Assembly (NCBI RefSeq): GCF_007004765.1
Contig: NZ_VIKR01000002.1
Coordinates: 1,178,001-1,242,000, forward strand
DNA: 64,000 nt
Source: Aliikangiella marina
GTDB taxonomy: Bacteria > Pseudomonadota > Gammaproteobacteria > Enterobacterales > Kangiellaceae
Direction: 5' to 3'
Shown here: piece after piece, positions 46,558 through 55,423 of the stretch
Layout: each line of letters opens with the position of its first letter
Position numbering within the stretch: the first letter of the stretch is position 1
The notes under the pieces: generated by a model
Database searches by the model: none
What the model was told of the DNA's origin: nothing
The model's input: only the letters and a program-made list of their open reading frames with translations
Position numbers and translations under genes: made by a program

Positions 46558-47703
46558 ATGATTCCAAGAACAGTTTATGACAGTGAGCTCGAGTTGTTTA
46601 GAGATATGTTAGCAAAATTTCTCCAAGCCGAGGCCGTTCCGTATCACGAGCAATGGGAGAAGGATGGTCAAGTATCTCGTGAATTATGGTTGAAAGCAGG
46701 ACAACAAGGATTTTTATCTCCAACAGTACCAGAGGCTTATGGTGGAGTTGGCGCTGACTTCCGATACAATGCAATTGTTGATGAAGAAGTAGCACGTTTT
46801 GGGTTGTCCGGGATAGGCTGGGGACTCCACTCCGATATCGCGGTGCCATACATTATCCGACTTGGTACCGAAGCGCAGAAACAAAAGTATCTCCCTGGTA
46901 CAGTAAGCGGAGAAATTATTACCGCGATTGCTATGTCTGAACCTGCAGCGGGATCTGATCTACAAGGCGTAAAAACATCCGCGGTGCTTGACGGTGATGA
47001 GTATGTAATTAATGGCTCTAAGACCTTTATCACTAATGGACAAATGGCAGACCTAATTATTGTCGTTGCCAAAACAGACCCATCAGCGGGGGCTAAGGGA
47101 ACGAGTTTATTTTTAGTCGAAGCGGGTATGGCAGGATTTAGTCGCGGTAAAAATCTTCATAAAATAGGTATGAAAGCTCAGGATACATCGGAGTTGTTTT
47201 TTGATAACTTGCGCGTACCTAAGTCGGCCTTGCTCGGCGAGTTAAATAAAGGATTTATTTATCTTATGGAAGAGTTGCCGCAAGAGCGCTTATCGGTTGC
47301 CGTTAATGCGATAGCTAATACCGACTCTATTCTTAAGCAAACTGTTGAATATGTGAAGGAACGTCAAGCATTTGGTCAACCTGTGGCGGCATTCCAGAAC
47401 ACTCAGTTTACCTTAGCTGATGCTGCTACTGAAGTTGCTACGACCCAAGTTTTTGTTGATCGCTGTTTGGAATTACATATTCAAGGAAAGTTAGATGCGG
47501 TTACTGCAGCACAAGCTAAATTAGTGGCAACTGAGGTTCAAAACAGAGTACTCGATGAGTGTTTGCAACTCCATGGTGGATACGGATATATGTGGGAGTA
47601 TCCCGTCGCAAGGGCATGGGCCGATGCACGAGTTCAGCGCATTTATGCGGGAACTAGTGAAGTGATGAAGCTCATTATCGCGCGCGATTTGTTGAGTAAC
47701 TAG
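46558..47703 (+). CDS. Acyl-CoA dehydrogenase
   Basis: 381 residues; first oxidation step of acyl-CoA degradation, using FAD. Signatures: AIAMSEPAAGSDLQGVKTSA, the FAD-adenine region QAFGQPVAAFQNTQFTLAD, LQLHGGYGYMWEYPVARAWADARVQRIYAGTSEVMKLIIARDLL. The catalytic Glu is in the final GTSEVMK region, the position seen in the short/medium/long-chain group. The ATG at 46558 starts only two bases after the preceding stop, so translation is coupled. Chain-length preference cannot be told. Confidence 0.93.
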   Translation: MIPRTVYDSELELFRDMLAKFLQAEAVPYHEQWEKDGQVSRELWLKAGQQGFLSPTVPEAYGGVGADFRYNAIVDEEVARFGLSGIGWGLHSDIAVPYIIRLGTEAQKQKYLPGTVSGEIITAIAMSEPAAGSDLQGVKTSAVLDGDEYVINGSKTFITNGQMADLIIVVAKTDPSAGAKGTSLFLVEAGMAGFSRGKNLHKIGMKAQDTSELFFDNLRVPKSALLGELNKGFIYLMEELPQERLSVAVNAIANTDSILKQTVEYVKERQAFGQPVAAFQNTQFTLADAATEVATTQVFVDRCLELHIQGKLDAVTAAQAKLVATEVQNRVLDECLQLHGGYGYMWEYPVARAWADARVQRIYAGTSEVMKLIIARDLLSN

Positions 47704-47722
47704 TTAGGAATATTTAATTCTT

Positions 47723-48925
47723 ATGGAACAAGTTGATTTATCTAAAGGGCCCTTGACGGGCGTTAGAATATTAGATTTTTCTACATTGTTGCCGGGCCCT
47801 TATGCGACGATGTTGCTCGCTGATATGGGTGCTGAAGTGATTCGAATAGAATCGCCGCAGCGACCGGATTTAATGCGAGAGATGGCTCCAAAGTATGACG
47901 AGCGCTCGTACGCCCATTTATCGATTAACCGCAACAAGCAGTCTTTGGCGATCGACCTTAAACAGATGGAAGCCAAACCCATCATAGAAAAGCTAATAAA
48001 ATCAACAGATATTATTGTTGAGCAGTTTCGACCTGGTGTAATGCGACGGTTAGGTATTGATTATGACTCAGTTAAAAAAATCAACTCGAAAATTATTTAT
48101 TGTTCGATTACAGGCTATGGGCAAACGGGGCCCTACAAAGATCGAGCAGGTCACGATATCAATTATTTAGCGCTAAGTGGTCTTGCAAGTTATAGCGGTC
48201 GCAGCGATACGGGACCGGTTTTAAGTGGTACTCAGTTAGCAGATATTGCTGGAGGTTCGCACCATGCTGTGATGGCCATTCTTGCCGCGGTTATTGCAAG
48301 AGGCGTCAGTGGGCATGGTCAGTTTTTAGATATTAGCATGAGTGACGCTGCATTAGCTTTAAATAGTCTGTTTGCTCCCGGCGCTTTAGCTACTCGTCGA
48401 GATCCTCTGTTGGGTAAAGAGGTGCTCAACGGTGGAATATTCTATGATTATTATCAAACTTCAGATGGCCGTTTTTTTTCTGTCGGTGCGCTAGAGCCTA
48501 AGTTCGCATTGAGTTTTTTTACCGCTATAGGTAAACCGCATTGGGCGATACGAGCCGCTAATATCGATAGTGAGCAAACTAAACTTAAACAGGATATCGC
48601 GAAAGTCTTTAAGAAAAAAACGTTTGCCGAATGGCAAAAAAAGTTTGCTGAAAAAGATATTTGCGTTGAGCCAGTATTAACCATTAGTGAAGCAGCAGAC
48701 AGTGATCTATTTCAACAACGGAATATGATTAAAAATATAATGGATGAGAACGGAAATGCAATTCCTCAAATAGCGTGCCCCATTAAACTTGACTCACAAC
48801 GGTCTGAGGATTTGTTAGGTAGACAGCTTGGTCAAGACACTAAAGCAGTTTTAACGTCGATTGGCTTAAATCAAGATGAGATTAATCAGCTAATCAACTC
48901 ATCTGTAGTGAAACAGTATGATTAA
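47723..48925 (+). CDS. CaiB/BaiF family CoA-transferase (family III)
   Basis: 400 residues. The N-terminal RILDFSTLLPGPYATMLLADMGAEVIRIESP and the later GHDINYLALSGLASYSGR (with the aspartate that carries the CoA thioester) are characteristic of the class III CoA-transferase / alpha-methylacyl-CoA racemase family. With no acyl-CoA ligase in the operon it may activate the acid substrate by CoA exchange, or it may racemise a 2-methylacyl-CoA. Both are possible from sequence. It lies 19 bases after the dehydrogenase. Confidence 0.88.
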   Translation: MEQVDLSKGPLTGVRILDFSTLLPGPYATMLLADMGAEVIRIESPQRPDLMREMAPKYDERSYAHLSINRNKQSLAIDLKQMEAKPIIEKLIKSTDIIVEQFRPGVMRRLGIDYDSVKKINSKIIYCSITGYGQTGPYKDRAGHDINYLALSGLASYSGRSDTGPVLSGTQLADIAGGSHHAVMAILAAVIARGVSGHGQFLDISMSDAALALNSLFAPGALATRRDPLLGKEVLNGGIFYDYYQTSDGRFFSVGALEPKFALSFFTAIGKPHWAIRAANIDSEQTKLKQDIAKVFKKKTFAEWQKKFAEKDICVEPVLTISEAADSDLFQQRNMIKNIMDENGNAIPQIACPIKLDSQRSEDLLGRQLGQDTKAVLTSIGLNQDEINQLINSSVVKQYD

Positions 48926-48940
48926 AGGATAGGATTTGTT

Positions 48941-49591
48941 ATGCAAGAATATTTAAGAGAAACCCGTTACTTTGACTTTAATTCTGATCAAGTCAGAGAC
49001 CTCGCGATGAGAGTAGAAGGTGACAATGTCAAAGAGATAGCAATCAGTATTTACTACCTTGTGAGAGACAGCATTCGCTATAATCCATACATCGTTAGAT
49101 ATGGTGAAGAAAGTTTTAAAGCAAGTCATGCACTTAAAAAAGGGGAGTCCTACTGCATTCCCAAGGCGGGTCTTATGGTTGCCCTTTGCCGCAAGTTTGG
49201 TATTCCAGCACGACTTGGGTTGGCTGATGTGAGGAATCATTTGTCGAGTGAAAAATTTATTGAAATGATCGGTACAGACTACTTTGCAATGCATGGATAT
49301 GCCGAAGTTTATTTAGATGACAAATGGATCAAAACAACACCCGTATTCAATAAAGAGCTCTGTGAAAAGTTTAATGTTGAACCGCTTGAATGGGATGGTG
49401 AAACTGACGCGGTATTTCAAGAGTTCACCAAAGATGGTAAAAAGCATATGGAGTACTTAGAGGAACACGGGACGTTTGACGATGTACCTGTAGAATTTAT
49501 ATTTGAAAGTTTTAAAAAGCATTATCCCAAATTAGCGGCTGCTGGATTCCAAGCTATCGCTGAAAATTCCTTTGAAACTGATATTGCTTAG
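48941..49591 (+). CDS. Transglutaminase-like domain protein
   Basis: 216 residues. A papain-like transglutaminase core: Cys in KGESYCIPKAGLMVALCRKFGIPARLGLADVRNH, His in FAMHGYAEVYLDDKWIKTTPVF, Asp later. No signal peptide. Start ATG at 48941 after AAAGGATAGGA. Located inside the acyl-CoA operon, 15 bases after the CaiB-type gene. The activity is unknown; such proteins often act as peptidases. Its presence in a fatty-acid-like operon is unusual. Confidence 0.85.
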   Translation: MQEYLRETRYFDFNSDQVRDLAMRVEGDNVKEIAISIYYLVRDSIRYNPYIVRYGEESFKASHALKKGESYCIPKAGLMVALCRKFGIPARLGLADVRNHLSSEKFIEMIGTDYFAMHGYAEVYLDDKWIKTTPVFNKELCEKFNVEPLEWDGETDAVFQEFTKDGKKHMEYLEEHGTFDDVPVEFIFESFKKHYPKLAAAGFQAIAENSFETDIA

Positions 49592-49644
49592 TTGAATCGA
49601 CCGAAGGGTAATTGTGTTGTTAGTGGGATGGATAAACTATTGGG

Positions 49645-50496
49645 ATGGCAAAAAATAACCGCCAAGAAAAAGCACTTGAACTCATTAGATGCCTTTCAAG
49701 CGATTTGGGGTTGCGGGTTGAGGCTCCTAAGGTTATCAATGACTCTAGTTATATTTGTATTCGAGTCAATCAAAGTTTATTAGCGAGAGTAAAGCTTTTT
49801 GATGAAAGTTTTAATGATAGCTCGCGAGTTTATAGAGAGGTTAGGGTAGCGAGCTTTTTAGCTGATTGTGGTGCGCCTGTGGTTCAGTTTGCCCAAGGAA
49901 TTGAACCTGGACCCTATAAAATAGATAACAGCTTTATAATGCTTTTACGTTTTGAAACGCTGACAAAGCAGCAAGTCCTTCACTATGAGGTAGGCAAGTC
50001 GCTTAGCGCATGTCATCAGTATCTGAAAAGTTATGGAGAGCCACTTCCTAATTACTTAGACGATATCAATTTGTGTTTTAATCACTTAAAAGGCTTTAAA
50101 GACCGAACATTTCTATCATCGAGAGACTATGGTTTTCTTACAAATATTGGCGGTGCTTTGATAGAAAAGGTTATCGCTTGGAAGGTTGAAAATCCTACCA
50201 AAGAATATCAACCGCTACATGGCGACCCGCATCTAGGAAATATTTTGAACACCAAGAATGGACTATTATGGTGCGACTTCGAGTCTGTGTGTTATGGTCC
50301 GGTGGAATGGGATTTATCCTCTCTTCCTGAAACGGCGCTTGAAAGCTTTCAATTTGATAGTAAGCTGCTAGAAACAATGAGACTTCTTCGCTCTTGGGTT
50401 GTAGCCGCTTGGTGCTGGATGTACTACGAGCGCTCACAAGATAAAAAAGATGCCGCAACCTTTCACTTAGAGCGACTTAAAAAATCACTCATTTAA
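49645..50496 (+). CDS. Aminoglycoside-phosphotransferase (APH)-fold protein
   Basis: 283 residues. The kinase-like APH signature is clear: LHGDPHLGNIL (catalytic Asp) and LWCDFESVCYGPVEWDLSS (metal-binding DFE). The N-lobe begins LELIRCLSSDLGLRVEAP. It probably phosphorylates a small molecule; the name does not imply antibiotic resistance. Start ATG at 49645; no strong ribosome binding site. It follows the transglutaminase gene by 53 bases and ends inside a 28-bp palindrome that terminates the operon. Confidence 0.82.
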   Translation: MAKNNRQEKALELIRCLSSDLGLRVEAPKVINDSSYICIRVNQSLLARVKLFDESFNDSSRVYREVRVASFLADCGAPVVQFAQGIEPGPYKIDNSFIMLLRFETLTKQQVLHYEVGKSLSACHQYLKSYGEPLPNYLDDINLCFNHLKGFKDRTFLSSRDYGFLTNIGGALIEKVIAWKVENPTKEYQPLHGDPHLGNILNTKNGLLWCDFESVCYGPVEWDLSSLPETALESFQFDSKLLETMRLLRSWVVAAWCWMYYERSQDKKDAATFHLERLKKSLI

Positions 50497-50508
50497 ATGA
50501 GTGATTTT
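50481..50508. terminator. Bidirectional terminator, 28-bp perfect palindrome
   Basis: AAAATCACTCATTT immediately followed by its exact complement. The TAA stop of the APH-like gene (50494-50496) lies at its centre. It sits between the plus-strand operon and the convergent GGDEF/EAL gene (stop at 50534), with A-runs and T-runs on both sides, so it can stop transcripts from both directions. Confidence 0.85.
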
Positions 50509-50533
50509 ATTAATCGTTAATGAGTTTAATTAA

Positions 50534-52636
50534 TTAGTCTGATGATTGTAGAAAGGATTCTAGCCGTTCCGGTTTCGCAAAAAAATATCCCTGCATACCA
50601 AAAGCTTTACTTTTTAGCGACTCACAAGTTTGCTGGTCTTCAACGCCCTCAACGATAATATCCAGGCCCATTACGTCCGCCATGTAAAATATACAATCAA
50701 CAATATTCCTTGACGCGACATTTGAGTGGTAGTCATGGATAAAAGAGCGGTCGATTTTTATGATGTCTACTGGAAAATGATGGCAATGAGTCATTGAGGA
50801 GTAACCAGTTCCGAAATCATCTAGGGCAATACGAATGCCTTTCTCACGAAGAGTATTTAAATTTTTTAATACTAGTGCTTCATCTTCCATTAATGCGGTC
50901 TCAGTATATTCAACATTGATATGCTTGGCTAAACTAGGGTTACTATTGAGTGCATCATAAAGCGTCGATAAACCATTACTCGGCTTTGATAAATCGAATG
51001 CGGAAATATTAATACTGAAGGTGACATCGTCAGGTAATCGCGAGACTTTCTCTTGAAGGTCGTTAACCACTTGTTTAACAACAAAATCTGTTAAATGATG
51101 TATCAACCCAGACTCTTCTGCTATTGGTATAAACTCTGCCGGAGAAATACTACCTAACTCATCATCATGCCAGCGGAGCAAGCTCTCGAAGTGATTATAT
51201 TGGCTGTTATCATGGGTTATGATTGGTTGGTAAGCCAGCGAAAGACCATAATGACTTCCGCATATTTCAGATAATTTTTTTCTAATGGTTGAAGAACGTT
51301 CAATCGATGACTGGATCTCTGGTTCAAATAATCTAAATTTATTTTTACCTTCTTTCTTTGCAAAAAACATGGCGTCGTCAGCAAGTGCCAATAATCCGGT
51401 CGCAGTCAGTGCGTCATCAGGAAAAATTGCACTGCCCATTGAGGCCGACATGGTCACTTCAATATCACTGAGTTCAAATGGATAGCGGAGCGCATTGAAT
51501 ATTTTGTCGATTGTAATCATATGCTCTTCAGTATCGTGGGTAATCATGGCGAATTCGTCTCCGCCGATACGGGCTAATTGAGCGTTCTCGGGTATTGCAG
51601 CTATGAGCCGTTTACCAAATTGAGAGAGTACAAAGTCGCCCACTTCATGGCCGTAAATATCGTTAATTTCTTTAAAGTAATCTAAGTCGATATAAGTAAC
51701 AAAAAATTGTTGATGAGATTGCGTTGAGTTAGCGATAGTCTGGTCGAGAAAATCTAAAAATCCGCGACGATTTTTAAGTCCTGTTAGGAAGTCGGTATGT
51801 GAAATCTCTTTGAGATATCGCTCTTTTTCTTTTTGCTCTGTTATGTCTTGGACCATGCCGAAAAACTCAATCGGATTTCCTTGTCTGTCTCGACGTAGTT
51901 GGCCTTGTAAGTGAATCCACCTTACCTCACCAGATTTTAAAATAATTCGATGGTCAATGTTCAGCTTTACTTTATTAAAAACGCTATTTTTTTCGGCTTC
52001 TTTCATTGCCAAAAAGTCATTTGGATGGAGATATTCATAGTATTGATCGACGGTTGGGTGAAACGAGAAGGGAACTTCACCGAAAATCTCGAATGTTTCT
52101 TTCGACCAAATCACGCGATCAGTCACCATATCTCGATACCAATATCCAATCTTTGCAAATTGCGCTATTTCGAGGAGCAAATAATCTGAATCAATTTGTT
52201 GCTCCTGAAGTAGGTATGCACGAAAGAAGTAGATAAGCGCATTGGTCTCTAATTCGATATCCGATTGAGCTGGAGTTTCAGTGATTTCCTTAAAAGATAA
52301 AACAAGACTGCCTAGTTGTTTATCTAGTGCATTATAGATTGGTAAATAGACCGCGTTAATGGCTTCAAGCTGTTTAATAAATGGATCATTACTTTCTTGA
52401 ACTGAATAACATTCAAAATGCTGTTGCCGCAAGCTTAAAGGGCTATCAATAGTGATTTTAAAACTAATAGAATCTAGGTGATCGGATGAATTATTGATGA
52501 TAAGCCGCGAACGGATTTCGTCGGGTTTTGATTCAAATAGGTGAAGTGTATCGCCTTTTAGACGAGTTAAAGTATCTTTTGCGATTTGCAAGAGTAATTC
52601 GTCTTCTTGCTCAAATGGCAAGGAAGAAAGTTCCAT
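50534..52636 (-). CDS. PAS-GGDEF-EAL cyclic-di-GMP protein
   Basis: 700 residues, cytoplasmic. The first ~150 residues are an unassigned sensor-like region. A PAS/PAC domain follows (IGYWYRDMVTDRVIWSKETFEIFGEV ... HLQGQLRRDRQGNPIEFFGMVQDITEQKEKE). GGDEF: RIGGDEFAMI near residue 360, without the RxxD inhibitory site (ENAQ at that place). EAL: here ESLLRWHDDELGSISPAEFIP (E-S-L variant), then TETALMED and LDDFGTGYSSMTHCHHFPVDIIKIDRSFIHDY. The central phosphodiesterase residues are present. Starts with ATG at 52636. Confidence 0.9.
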   Translation of the reverse strand: MELSSLPFEQEDELLLQIAKDTLTRLKGDTLHLFESKPDEIRSRLIINNSSDHLDSISFKITIDSPLSLRQQHFECYSVQESNDPFIKQLEAINAVYLPIYNALDKQLGSLVLSFKEITETPAQSDIELETNALIYFFRAYLLQEQQIDSDYLLLEIAQFAKIGYWYRDMVTDRVIWSKETFEIFGEVPFSFHPTVDQYYEYLHPNDFLAMKEAEKNSVFNKVKLNIDHRIILKSGEVRWIHLQGQLRRDRQGNPIEFFGMVQDITEQKEKERYLKEISHTDFLTGLKNRRGFLDFLDQTIANSTQSHQQFFVTYIDLDYFKEINDIYGHEVGDFVLSQFGKRLIAAIPENAQLARIGGDEFAMITHDTEEHMITIDKIFNALRYPFELSDIEVTMSASMGSAIFPDDALTATGLLALADDAMFFAKKEGKNKFRLFEPEIQSSIERSSTIRKKLSEICGSHYGLSLAYQPIITHDNSQYNHFESLLRWHDDELGSISPAEFIPIAEESGLIHHLTDFVVKQVVNDLQEKVSRLPDDVTFSINISAFDLSKPSNGLSTLYDALNSNPSLAKHINVEYTETALMEDEALVLKNLNTLREKGIRIALDDFGTGYSSMTHCHHFPVDIIKIDRSFIHDYHSNVASRNIVDCIFYMADVMGLDIIVEGVEDQQTCESLKSKAFGMQGYFFAKPERLESFLQSSD

Positions 52637-52974
52637 TATCTTGGTCCCATTGTTAATCGCTATGACAGCTTTTTTAACGACACGATTCTATCAGTGCGAG
52701 CACTCAGAAAAGAACAGCAACTAAATTGTATTAGTCGATAAAGCCAAAGGAAACTTAGAAAGCGTGTTATCTGTTTAGCTTTTAGCTAAAGCACCAAGCA
52801 TTAAGTACTGGCGGTTAGGCAACAAACATTGAGTTCTCAGCCATTTGAAGAATAAGATAAGTGTAGTATGAGTACCTTTTGATGGGTAGATAATATTGGA
52901 ATTTTACTTGATACAGATCACCCTAGGATTTTATTTAATGCTGTATCTCTCATGGAGATTCAAGTGAAAGGCAA
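52637..52974. other. Gene-free gap between the GGDEF/EAL and ligE genes
   Basis: 338 bases, AT-rich. I find a small inverted repeat GCTTTTAGCTAAAGC near 52778-52792 and otherwise no ORF, terminator with a clear T-run, or RNA gene. It probably holds the promoter of the minus-strand GGDEF/EAL gene. Confidence 0.35.
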
Positions 52975-53823
52975 TCAGAATTCATCCCGTATTCGCATAA
53001 AACTAGCAAACCTTGGAACGCCTCGACTCGTTTTACCCCGATAGCGAAAGGTTATCTCACTCCCGACAGAAGGTGGGTTTTTTCGTTCAAGATCACTAAA
53101 TCCGGTACCGATTTTGAACCTAACGCCGGATTTAGTCTCGACCAGGATCGACCCCATTAAGCCACTATATTTCCCTTTTCCAGGGAGATGTTTAAGAACG
53201 ATCGCTTCTTCATCTATATAAGATTTAACTTTTAATAAATCATCTGTTCTTTTAGATTGATACAAAGCATTGGCACGATGAAGCATCAACCCTTCGCCTC
53301 CGATAGCATCAATCCCTGCAAGAGCAGAATCTAACTGCTCTTGGGTTTCAATTGAGAATTGCTCAACGTACTCGAGATGTCTGACACTGGTTTCGCGAAT
53401 AAGTTGTTTTAGTTTGTTAGTCCTGTTAGCAAAAGTCTCTAAATTATGCGGAAGGTCGAATGCCATAAACTTGACTCTCAGCCACTCTCCGTCGTCTGGG
53501 ATGTGCTTTCTGACAATGCTAGAGACCGTTTCAAATTGTCCTCTGCCAACCCATAACTCACCATCAAGCGGTACCGCTGGTAGAGAGTCAGTAAACCATT
53601 TTGGGGCGTAAATCAAGTTACCAAAGCGAGTAATTAACTGTTTGCCGTTCCAATAGGCTCTGATCCCATCCAACTTCTCGCTCACAAAAAATTGATCTAA
53701 ATTTACGGTACTTTGATAAACCTTTGCTAGTTGTAATTTGGGGGCTTTATTCGTTGCTGCAGCCAGTGTCATTGGTGAGCAATATAATAAAGCAAGCGAT
53801 AACGGGAAAACGACCTTGTACAT
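52975..53823 (-). CDS. ligE: Periplasmic ATP-dependent DNA ligase (LigE type)
   Basis: 282 residues from the ATG at 53823, which gives a signal peptide (YKVVFPLSLALLYCSPMTLAAA); the longer frame to 53904 would bury it. The minimal ligase motifs are visible: motif I VSEKLDGIRAYW with the nucleophile Lys50, motif III MAFDLP, motif IV GGEGLMLHR, motif V LLKVKSY, then an OB-fold (GVRFKIGTGFSDLERKNPP). No zinc finger or BRCT domain. Such exported ligases occur in several Gammaproteobacteria and may join nicks in incoming DNA or in biofilm DNA. Next to a YceI lipoprotein gene on the same strand. Confidence 0.92.
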   Translation of the reverse strand: MYKVVFPLSLALLYCSPMTLAAATNKAPKLQLAKVYQSTVNLDQFFVSEKLDGIRAYWNGKQLITRFGNLIYAPKWFTDSLPAVPLDGELWVGRGQFETVSSIVRKHIPDDGEWLRVKFMAFDLPHNLETFANRTNKLKQLIRETSVRHLEYVEQFSIETQEQLDSALAGIDAIGGEGLMLHRANALYQSKRTDDLLKVKSYIDEEAIVLKHLPGKGKYSGLMGSILVETKSGVRFKIGTGFSDLERKNPPSVGSEITFRYRGKTSRGVPRFASFMRIRDEF

Positions 53824-53942
53824 TAATTCAATCCATGAGTAACCAATAGTTGATATTATCTCAGGGTTAACTAAGCCTGAATGCCAGTTTTCAGCGAGAA
53901 TCAATGTAAGATATTGCTGAATTCAGTTTGAGAGTTTTACGA

Positions 53943-54599
53943 TTATTGCTTTAAGAATTCAGCATACACTTCGATCGCGACAGTATCACCAACCATTGGT
54001 ATATACTGGTCCATACCAAAATCAGAGCGACTAATTTCTCCCACGGCTGTAAATCCTAGGGTGTAGTATCCAGTCAATAAATTATAAGCACCACCATTAA
54101 AGGTTGATGTTAAGGCGACTGTTTTCGAAACACCAAGCAGTGTCAGTTCTGCGTTAAAAATAAATTGATTAGCCGTTTCCGTTTCTTCGACCGAAATTGT
54201 TCTCAGTGTAGCCTCTGGAAATTTCTCAGCGTCAAACCAGCTCGATCCCGTCAGACTTTCTTCTAGCGATTGATTGTTGACATCAATACTGGCGGTTTTT
54301 ACTAAAGCGGTTAAACGAGTTTTTTCTATATTTTTAGGATCGAACTCTAAGCTCGCATCCATTTCGTTAAATCGTCCGACGTAGGTAGAAAGGTTTAGAT
54401 GGCTGACCTTAAAAATAACTGAAGTGTGGCTAGGATCGAGTTTATACGCGCCTTGTTCTAATTGAAGAAGCGCTGTTTTGACGTTTGGGGTCAGTAACCA
54501 AGTACATCCCTGCAAAAACATAAGAATAAGCAGAGTAATACTCATTGGTTTTAGCACAGCTGAAGCAGGTAATGGTTTACTGATATTATTGTTGATCAT
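53943..54599 (-). CDS. YceI-family lipoprotein
   Basis: 218 residues from ATG at 54599 (a TTG at 54605 is also in frame). A signal with lipobox LMFLQGC (Cys about residue 32) predicts a lipid anchor. The YceI fold follows: GAYKLDPSHTSVIFKVSHLNLSTYVGRFNEMDASLEFDP, SWFDAEKFPEATLRTISV, GFTAVGEISRSDFGMDQYIPMVGDTVAIEVYAEF. YceI proteins bind isoprenoid-type lipids in a beta barrel. It precedes ligE with a 119-base gap; a link to DNA is not evident. Confidence 0.88.
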   Translation of the reverse strand: MINNNISKPLPASAVLKPMSITLLILMFLQGCTWLLTPNVKTALLQLEQGAYKLDPSHTSVIFKVSHLNLSTYVGRFNEMDASLEFDPKNIEKTRLTALVKTASIDVNNQSLEESLTGSSWFDAEKFPEATLRTISVEETETANQFIFNAELTLLGVSKTVALTSTFNGGAYNLLTGYYTLGFTAVGEISRSDFGMDQYIPMVGDTVAIEVYAEFLKQ

Positions 54600-54617
54600 C
54601 TTCAATCAATAGTTGTT

Positions 54618-54974
54618 CTACTGCTGGTAAAGGGTACAAATTGCGCCGGCGGGATCTTCGATGACAGCATATTGACTATTTTCTCTTGGTGGTTTGAGCA
54701 CCTTACCTCCAAGACGTTGGCATTCTTCTAACGACTTTTGTAAATCATCGACGGTAATATAAATCATCCAAACAGGGGGTAAATCGGCATTACTCCCGCG
54801 AGCATGGCAAATACCTGCCGAGGGTTCATTACTGCCTGGTGCAACCATATTAAAGTCATCATATTCACCCATTCTGACGGCCTCGGGTTCCCAGCCAACA
54901 ACGTTAGAATAAAAATCTCGGATTGATTGCGCGTCAGCGACTGTCAAATCAGTCCAGGCTATTTTTCCAGACAT
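54618..54974 (-). CDS. VOC (glyoxalase/bleomycin-resistance) superfamily protein
   Basis: 118 residues. Begins MSGKIAWTDLTVADAQSIRDFYSNVVGWEPEAV and ends AVIEDPAGAICTLYQQ, two beta-alpha-beta-beta-beta modules as in VOC proteins. Some metal-binding positions (His/Glu) of true glyoxalases cannot be confirmed. Catalytic role unknown. On the same strand as, and 18 bases ahead of, the YceI gene. Confidence 0.85.
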   Translation of the reverse strand: MSGKIAWTDLTVADAQSIRDFYSNVVGWEPEAVRMGEYDDFNMVAPGSNEPSAGICHARGSNADLPPVWMIYITVDDLQKSLEECQRLGGKVLKPPRENSQYAVIEDPAGAICTLYQQ

Positions 54975-55364
54975 CTTATCACTCCCTAGTGATTGTTTTT
55001 TATTAAACTAATTCAGATTACCAATTAATTCAATCTTAATCGGGACTAATTCTGCAAAATTCGATGGGGTTAACGCGCGTTAAAGAAATTATCGAGGTGA
55101 CACAGCCTTAAATTCGATGTGAATCTCTACTCGGAAATCACTTGTGAATATTTGCGAATAAATAAAGTTGTTCTGCTTGCTTTGGCTCACTGAAGTAAAA
55201 CGCAAAACCGCAAAAATAAAGCACGGTTTGTAAATAAACGAGGTGAACACGGCAGGAAACGAGTGAAATTGATTTGTGTCTGTTCAAAGCCGACTTTCAT
55301 TTTCAAGCAACTATAACGCGTCCAAAAGAATGCATGTGAAACAAAGTGGAAGTGACATGAAATG
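54975..55364. other. Gene-free stretch with a 14-bp palindrome
   Basis: About 390 bases between the VOC gene start and the trp operon terminator. The only structure I trust is TTAACGCGCGTTAA, a perfect 14-bp palindrome at 55070-55083. It may be a regulatory site for the VOC-YceI genes; that is conjecture. Confidence 0.35.
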
Positions 55365-55396
55365 GGACTAGCTTTTCAATTTAAGAAAACTAGTCC
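55365..55396 (-). terminator. Hairpin after trpA (end of trp operon)
   Basis: GGACTAGTTTTC on the minus strand pairs with GAAAAGCTAGTCC, a 12-bp stem with one bulged base, loop TTAAATT. It lies about 30 bases after the trpA stop. The following T-run is weak, so termination may be partial or Rho-assisted. Confidence 0.6.
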
Positions 55397-55423
55397 ATTA
55401 AGTTTAAAAGTGAGTAAACTCGA

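Noticed and set aside
49592-49783. 63-codon ORF after the transglutaminase gene
   Set aside because: It overlaps the APH-like gene in another frame and shows no known features.
49645-50496. Naming the APH-like protein an aminoglycoside resistance enzyme
   Set aside because: The kinase signature is shared by many small-molecule kinases, and the operon context points to metabolism.
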